The notes below the pieces were generated by a model. The model was given only the letters and a program-made list of their open reading frames with translations. It ran no database searches and had not been told where the DNA came from. The position numbers and the translations under genes were made by a program. A DNA stretch of 64,000 bases from Dyella flava. Its GTDB lineage: Bacteria > Pseudomonadota > Gammaproteobacteria > Xanthomonadales > Rhodanobacteraceae. Positions 59,396 through 64,000 of this stretch are shown here, piece after piece. How positions within the stretch are numbered: the first letter of the stretch is position 1; every line of letters begins with the position of its first letter. The stretch covers positions 62,001-126,000 of the forward strand of contig NZ_JADIKE010000030.1 in the NCBI RefSeq assembly GCF_016904955.1, given 5' to 3'.

Positions 59396-60642
59396 GTCTG
59401 GTGCGCACCGGCTTCTACACCTCCATCGCCACCGCGGCGCGCCTGCTCGCGGGCCTGGTGGTCATCAAGCTCGTGGCGTGGTTCGCGGGGCCGGAAGGCG
59501 TCGGCAAGCTCGGCCAGTTCATGAGCCTGATGTCGCTGCTGGCGGTGCTGGCCGGTGGTGGCATCAGCGCCGGTATCGTCAAGTACGTGGCTGAGTATCG
59601 CCACGACGCGCAGCGGCTGTCGCGCCTGCTGGCGGCGGCACTCTGGTATGCGCTGTGCGCATCGTGCGTGATGGGTTGCGCGGCCTTGTTGTTCAGCCGC
59701 CAGCTCGCGCTGTGGCTGCTGGGCGATTTCCATTACGAAAGCCTGATCCGCATCCTGGCCATCGCGCAGCTCGGCATCGCGCTGGTCAATTACATCCTCG
59801 CTGTGATCAACGGTTTCATGGACGTGCGCAGGCTCGCCTTCGTGCAGGTGCTCGGTTCGGTGATCGGCGTGGTGATGGCGGTGGGCCTGTCGCGTTGGCT
59901 GCATCTGTACGGGGTACTGCTGGCCCTGGTGCTGGGGCAGGTGCTGACGCTGCTGGTGGGCGTGCCGGCGTGGTGGCGCAGTCCGTATTTCCGCCGCAGC
60001 ATGCTGCGCATGCACTTCGATCGCGAGATGACCAAGCGGCTGGCGGCGTTTTCGGTGATGACACTCACCTCCGCGCTGTTGCCGCCGCTGATCAACATCG
60101 CCGTGCGCAATCACCTCGCGCAGCAGTTCGGCTGGGAGCAGGTTGGTTACTGGCAGGCGGTGAGCAAGGTCTCCGATGCCTACCTGCTGTTCCTCACCAC
60201 GGCCATCAATATCTATTACCTGCCGAAGCTGGCGTCGACGCACGAACGTGCCTCCCTGGTGTTGGAGCTGCGCAGCGCGTACCGCCATCTGTTACCGCTG
60301 GTCATCATGCTGGCGGCCCTGGTCTACGTGATGCGCAACGAGGTGACCCATCTTCTGTTCAGCGCCGACTTCACCGCCGCCAATGTGCTTTACGGTCCGC
60401 AGCTGATCGGCGACGTCGTCAAGATCGCCTCGTTCGTGCTGTCGTATCTGATGCTGGCCAAGGCGATGACGCGGCTGTTCGTGATTTCCGAATGCGTGTT
60501 CGCGGTCAGCTATCTCGCGCTGGTCTACCTGTTCACCGCCTGGTTTGGACTGGTTGGGGCGATGTACGCCTTCGCGATCAACTATCTGCTCTATCTCGCC
60601 TTCAACGTGCTGGTGGCACGCCGTTATCTGGGGGAAGCATGA
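59392..60642 (+). CDS. wzx: Polysaccharide flippase (Wzx-type)
   Basis: 416 residues from ATG 59392 overlapping the aminotransferase stop. Twelve or more helices. [43 protein letters not shown] is the standard MOP-superfamily start of O-antigen translocases. It moves undecaprenyl-linked repeat units across the inner membrane. ATGA overlap with the glycosyltransferase follows. Confidence 0.9.
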   Translation: MSLVRTGFYTSIATAARLLAGLVVIKLVAWFAGPEGVGKLGQFMSLMSLLAVLAGGGISAGIVKYVAEYRHDAQRLSRLLAAALWYALCASCVMGCAALLFSRQLALWLLGDFHYESLIRILAIAQLGIALVNYILAVINGFMDVRRLAFVQVLGSVIGVVMAVGLSRWLHLYGVLLALVLGQVLTLLVGVPAWWRSPYFRRSMLRMHFDREMTKRLAAFSVMTLTSALLPPLINIAVRNHLAQQFGWEQVGYWQAVSKVSDAYLLFLTTAINIYYLPKLASTHERASLVLELRSAYRHLLPLVIMLAALVYVMRNEVTHLLFSADFTAANVLYGPQLIGDVVKIASFVLSYLMLAKAMTRLFVISECVFAVSYLALVYLFTAWFGLVGAMYAFAINYLLYLAFNVLVARRYLGEA

Positions 60643-61592
60643 CCGTGGCCGACGCCCTGCCGATGAGAGCGCAGAACCTGCCGCTGGTCTCGGTGCTCAT
60701 TCCTGCGTTCAACCACGGGCGCTTCGTGCAGCGTTGCCTGGATAGCGTGCTGGAAGATCTGTATCCGGCGAAGGAAATCATCATCATCGATGACGGTTCC
60801 ACCGATGACACGCACGAACGCATTGTCGAGTGGATCGCCCGCCACGGCGACAAGCTGCGCGTGGAATACGCACGCCACGCCAACAAGGGCATTGCCTCGA
60901 CCATGAACGAACTGGCCGCGCGCGCCCATGGTGAATTCCTGCGCCTGGGCGCCAGCGATGACTATCTGCTACCGGGCGGGCTGGAGGCCCAGGTTCGCTA
61001 TTTGCTGATGCATCCGTTCAAGAAGGCCGTGGTGGGTGATTCGATCGTCGTGGACGGTAACGGCCTGATCCTGCATGGCAGCGGCATGCACGACCTGCAT
61101 GGGGCGAACAAGAAACTCTACCGCTCCGACGAAGGCATCCGCCGCGCCGTCATCAGCCAGTGGGCGATCGGCGGACCGGTCGCGATGGTGCGCAAGAGTG
61201 CGCTCGATACGGTGGATCGCTGGACCGAAGGCCTGCGCATCGACGACTGGGATTTCTTCCTGCGCCTGGCGGCCTGCGACGGGCTCGGCTTCATCGATGT
61301 CAGCGTGTGCGCGTATCGCCTCCACGACAACAACTTCAGCCGGACAACCCACCGCGACACGCGCGTTATCAATCTGCGCGAGTCGCGGCATGTCGCGATG
61401 CGCCGGACGCACCTGTTCGAAGAGCCGTACCGCACGCTGCTCAAGGCGCAGGTCCATGTCATCGGCGCCAAGATCGCCTTCCTGCAGCGGCGGCTGACGC
61501 CGCTCGCGTTTCACATCGTGATGTATCTGTTGCTGATCGCCTTTTCCAAGCTGCGGTTTCCGATGCCGCATTCGTTGGTCAAGGAGGCCTGA
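60639..61592 (+). CDS. Family 2 glycosyltransferase
   Basis: 317 residues from ATG 60639. GT-A fold: PLVSVLIPAFNHGRFVQRCLDSVL, IIIIDDGSTDDTHE (first acidic motif), ARHANKGIASTMNELAARAHGEFLRLGASDDYL (second, SDD) and WDFFLRLAACDG (ExD-like), listed in order. C-terminal hydrophobic helix (about 295-312). Adds one sugar to the repeat unit. Earlier in-frame start codons lie inside wzx and are not used. Confidence 0.92.
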   Translation: MTVADALPMRAQNLPLVSVLIPAFNHGRFVQRCLDSVLEDLYPAKEIIIIDDGSTDDTHERIVEWIARHGDKLRVEYARHANKGIASTMNELAARAHGEFLRLGASDDYLLPGGLEAQVRYLLMHPFKKAVVGDSIVVDGNGLILHGSGMHDLHGANKKLYRSDEGIRRAVISQWAIGGPVAMVRKSALDTVDRWTEGLRIDDWDFFLRLAACDGLGFIDVSVCAYRLHDNNFSRTTHRDTRVINLRESRHVAMRRTHLFEEPYRTLLKAQVHVIGAKIAFLQRRLTPLAFHIVMYLLLIAFSKLRFPMPHSLVKEA

Positions 61593-61597
61593 CCCGC

Positions 61598-62755
61598 ATG
61601 TTGCGCCTTCCTTCCACCTATCTGGCGCTGCCCATCCTGCTGTCCTGCGGGCTTACCTGTCTTACCTATGACCTGCCCGAAAGCTACCTGGAGGGCGTGC
61701 TGCTGCTCGCCGCGAGCGCGGTGGCGATCCTGTTGCTGGATCTGCTGTTCGGCGCACGCTTGCCGCGCTTCGAGCGGTTTCGTGCGCGTGACTACCTCGG
61801 TACGCGAGAGTCGTTCGTTGCGCTGGCCTTCGCGTATGCAGTGATGGTGTTCTGCCTGCTCGATCTCGCGCTGTTTCCCATTCCGCTGATCGATAACCCC
61901 TCGTCCTACGCCAACATGGAAGGCGGCCACGAACATATCCGGCACATCTCCGACATGTGCTGGGCGCTGGTGCCGATCGGGTTGCTTTGCGCGCGCAGCA
62001 AGTGGCTGCGCTACCTGCTCATCGCCGTGGGGCTGGTTTTTCCGGTGCTGGTGATCGATCGCAACCGGATCTTCGCGTCGCTGTTTTCACTCGCGTTGGT
62101 GGTGCTGTTCCGCCGCGATGAATCCAGGCCGTTGCCGTGGAAGACGGTTGCCGTTCTGGCCGTGGCGGGCGGCACCGTCTTTTCGGTGCTGGGCATGCTG
62201 CGCTCAGGCACGCTGGACACCGTCACCTTGCCTTTCAGCGCGATGTATCGCGCCGCACCGCAGGGCATCAAGTGGCTGCTGCTGTATATCAGCGCGGGCC
62301 CGTACAACTTCGGCGCAATGCTGGCCAAGCACTATTCGAACGCCAGTTTCCTGATCAACCAGCTGGTGCCGATGGCGGGCTCCATCGCGACCGCCGGCAC
62401 CGGCATCCCGCTGGATGCGCCCAACATCAACGTCGGCACCGAGTTCTTCCCCTTCCTCATGGCGCTGGGACCGCTGGGCGCGGTGGCGTCGATCCTCGCC
62501 TTGTACGCCATGTTGTGGTGGAGCGTGCGGCGCCTGCATCCACCGGTTTCGCTGTTTGCATGGCTGATCTTTCTGCGCATGTCGTATGTCTGCCTGATGT
62601 CGCCGTTCGCGCCACAGGCATTTACCTGGACCAACCTCGGTTTTGTGCTGCTGTGCCTGGTCATGCAGGTACTCGCAGCGTGGTTGCCGGGCCGGGCGGA
62701 ATCGCCGGTTGCCGCGGCCGCCGCTCGAACGATGTCTCCCCCAACTTTCCAGTGA
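61598..62755 (+). CDS. O-antigen/exopolysaccharide polymerase-like membrane protein (Wzy-type)
   Basis: 385 residues from ATG 61598, AAGGAGG about 12 bases upstream. About ten helices with a large periplasmic loop between 290 and 330 (NQLVPMAGSIATAGTGIPLDAPNINVGTEFFPFLMALGPLG). The context (wzx, glycosyltransferase, wzz) and the FFPFLMALGPLG-type segment point to an OAG polymerase. Sequence families of Wzy are diverse, so the call rests mainly on topology and neighbours. Confidence 0.78.
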   Translation: MLRLPSTYLALPILLSCGLTCLTYDLPESYLEGVLLLAASAVAILLLDLLFGARLPRFERFRARDYLGTRESFVALAFAYAVMVFCLLDLALFPIPLIDNPSSYANMEGGHEHIRHISDMCWALVPIGLLCARSKWLRYLLIAVGLVFPVLVIDRNRIFASLFSLALVVLFRRDESRPLPWKTVAVLAVAGGTVFSVLGMLRSGTLDTVTLPFSAMYRAAPQGIKWLLLYISAGPYNFGAMLAKHYSNASFLINQLVPMAGSIATAGTGIPLDAPNINVGTEFFPFLMALGPLGAVASILALYAMLWWSVRRLHPPVSLFAWLIFLRMSYVCLMSPFAPQAFTWTNLGFVLLCLVMQVLAAWLPGRAESPVAAAAARTMSPPTFQ

Positions 62756-62765
62756 GTCCAAGACG

Positions 62766-63644
62766 ATGGAACACGATGACGTTTATTTGATCGATATGTG
62801 GCGGCTGCTGGTCCGCGAATGGACATGGTTCGTGGCGGTGCTGCTGCTGGTGCTCGCCGCTACCTTCGCCTTTCTGCATGCCGCCAGGCCGCAATGGCAG
62901 GCGACGGGCTGGATCCAGATCGGCCAGGTGGACACGGCGCCGACCAACCAGGATCCGAAAGCCGAGCCACTGCAACGCGTGCTTGAACGCTTGCAGCTCG
63001 TCGCCTTTCAGGACGACGTGGCCAACAGCCTGGGCTTTTCGCATGACGCTCCCGCCGCCGGGCTCTATCGCAGGAGCCTGAAGGCGGAGCCTTTGCCGTA
63101 TGCGGGGCCGCTGATCAAGCTGACCTTGCGCGGGTATTCGCAGCGACAGGTCAGCCAGTTCGCCACCGCCACCGTGGCCCAGTTGCAGGCGATCCACCAG
63201 CGCATCGAGGCGATACCGCTGGCGCGCGGGCATGCGCGGCTGGATGAGCTGCGCAAGGAGCTGCAAGCCGCCCTGGCCGACCGCGACCGCTTGCAGCAAG
63301 CCGTCGCTGGCGGCGGTGGTGCGTCCGGCCCGGTGCTGGCAAGCGCACTGCTGTCCAGCAAGAACCAAGAGATCCACAGCTTGCAGCAGACAGAAAGCGA
63401 GCTCGCCGATCGTCTCAGCGCCACCTACACCTATGACACCTCGCTGATGTGGCCGGTGTACGCGCCGGCCAACCCGGTGTTCCCCAATCCCGTGCTGATG
63501 TGGGCGGTCGGTCTGGTGTTCGGCCTGTTCCTGGCCACCGTGGCGGCGATTGCGCGCAACGCCTTGCGCCGGGCAACGGCGCGCAAGCGCGCACTCACCA
63601 AAGGCATTCAACCAAAAAAGCCGATGGTCGCACTCACTGACTAG
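62766..63644 (+). CDS. Chain-length determinant (Wzz/PCP-type) protein
   Basis: 292 residues from ATG 62766. Two membrane helices, 21-41 and about 248-270, bracket a periplasmic domain with a coiled segment (RGHARLDELRKELQAALADRDRLQQ). The N-terminal YLIDMWRLLVREWTWFVAVLLLV and the C-terminal proline-rich PANPVFPNPVLMWAVG are classical Wzz features. No cytoplasmic kinase domain. It controls polysaccharide chain length together with Wzy. Confidence 0.9.
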   Translation: MEHDDVYLIDMWRLLVREWTWFVAVLLLVLAATFAFLHAARPQWQATGWIQIGQVDTAPTNQDPKAEPLQRVLERLQLVAFQDDVANSLGFSHDAPAAGLYRRSLKAEPLPYAGPLIKLTLRGYSQRQVSQFATATVAQLQAIHQRIEAIPLARGHARLDELRKELQAALADRDRLQQAVAGGGGASGPVLASALLSSKNQEIHSLQQTESELADRLSATYTYDTSLMWPVYAPANPVFPNPVLMWAVGLVFGLFLATVAAIARNALRRATARKRALTKGIQPKKPMVALTD

Positions 63645-63690
63645 AAAACGTAGAGGCCGGCGCGTGTCATCCGGTGCAACGAGGATCGAA

Positions 63691-64000
63691 GTGAGCAAGG
63701 CATACAAGCTTGAAACCGGAAGCAGGTCGATGACGCTGGACGAGACACAACTGCTCGATACGCAACGCGCCTTCGACAGCGTCGCGGCCGACTACGACGG
63801 TCCGCGCGGCAACAACGAACTGATCCAGCGCATGCGCGTTACGCTGTGGGATACCGTGCGCGCCGTGGTTCCATCGGGTTCGCGCCTGCTCGACCTCGGT
63901 TGCGGCACCGGCATCGATGCGGCCGAGTTCGCGCGGCGCGGTCATCATGTCGTCGCCACCGACTGGTCGCCGCAGATGGTCGAGCGCACCCGCGCCCGCG
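63691..64000 (+). CDS. Class I SAM methyltransferase, 3' end beyond the window
   Basis: The first about 103 residues are visible, from GTG 63691 (GAGG upstream) or ATG 63730. FDSVAADYDGPRGNNELIQRMR and motif I LLDLGCGTGIDAAEFARRGH, then VVATDWSPQMVERTRAR, match small-molecule or sugar methyltransferases found in polysaccharide operons. No further statement is possible before the edge. Confidence 0.85.
   Translation, partial: MSKAYKLETGSRSMTLDETQLLDTQRAFDSVAADYDGPRGNNELIQRMRVTLWDTVRAVVPSGSRLLDLGCGTGIDAAEFARRGHHVVATDWSPQMVERTRAR

Noticed and set aside
58265..60288. Two long minus-strand open frames opposite the aminotransferase and wzx
   Set aside because: Low-complexity Gln/His/Arg-rich translations typical of antisense frames in GC-rich genes; plus-strand genes have clear families.
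59655..60638. Long in-frame extension upstream of the glycosyltransferase
   Set aside because: It lies wholly inside the wzx coding sequence in another frame and has no conserved features; the start at 60639 couples properly to wzx.

Overview
The window looks like a chromosomal stretch of a high-GC gammaproteobacterium of the Xanthomonadales, probably Rhodanobacteraceae (Dyella, Luteibacter or Rhodanobacter type). This is inferred from gene content (katB-ankB pair, TIGR02001-type outer-membrane proteins, XAC0095-like small protein, abundant REP-like palindromes) and was not tested by a search. No rRNA, tRNA, CRISPR array, transposase or phage gene was seen. Non-coding space is dominated by two families of palindromic repeats and one longer composite repeat.

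Layout. 1-3.2 kb: an MFS drug exporter (cut by the window edge) with two matching operators, a decayed TetR fragment, an intact TetR regulator with a single-domain receiver, and a MarR regulator. 3.3-7.1 kb: an ECF sigma / anti-sigma / membrane protein operon divergent from a membrane-anchored catalase-like peroxidase and a cytochrome b561, with matched ECF-type promoters facing each way. 7.6-14.1 kb: secreted alpha/beta hydrolase, a degenerate HD-GYP/LuxR regulator, Fic protein, a frameshifted pseudogene and an AIM24 protein. 14.4-16.8 kb: periplasmic catalase and ankyrin protein under a good OxyR-like site. 17-24 kb: a broken DUF418 gene, an NTF2-like secreted protein, SDR/LysR pair, a secreted lectin-like protein and a LytS/LytTR two-component system.

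24.4-27.6 kb and 48.1-52.5 kb hold two paralogous modules: ECF sigma factor, zinc-finger anti-sigma factor, exported subtilase (S8) and a TIGR02001-type outer-membrane protein. Both have the same candidate promoter (AACC-N14-CGGTA) just upstream of the sigma gene. In both, the extracytoplasmic end of the anti-sigma factor resembles the subtilase prodomain. This may be an undescribed protease-linked cell-envelope signalling circuit and is the lead finding.

27.6-42.6 kb is a mixed region: secreted beta-propeller, MarR/GNAT operon, beta-helix protein, FUSC-type permease, SDR, SphA-like porin, LysR/peroxiredoxin pair, and a divergent DUF692 (MNIO-type) enzyme followed by AhpD-like and DUF417 proteins. 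42.7-45.1 kb is an arsenic operon (arsR-arsI-arsC-acr3) with a clear operator. 45.5-47.9 kb has a beta-carbonic anhydrase and a methyltransferase/flavin-reductase-like pair. 52.6-55.1 kb encodes cytochrome b561, a fused monohaem cytochrome-porin resembling Cyc2, and a small cytochrome c: a possible electron conduit across the envelope. 55.3 kb to the end is a tightly overlapped polysaccharide operon with a dTDP-3-amino-sugar pathway (FdtA-like isomerase, acetyltransferase, PLP aminotransferase), Wzx flippase, glycosyltransferase, polymerase, Wzz-like protein and a methyltransferase cut by the window edge.
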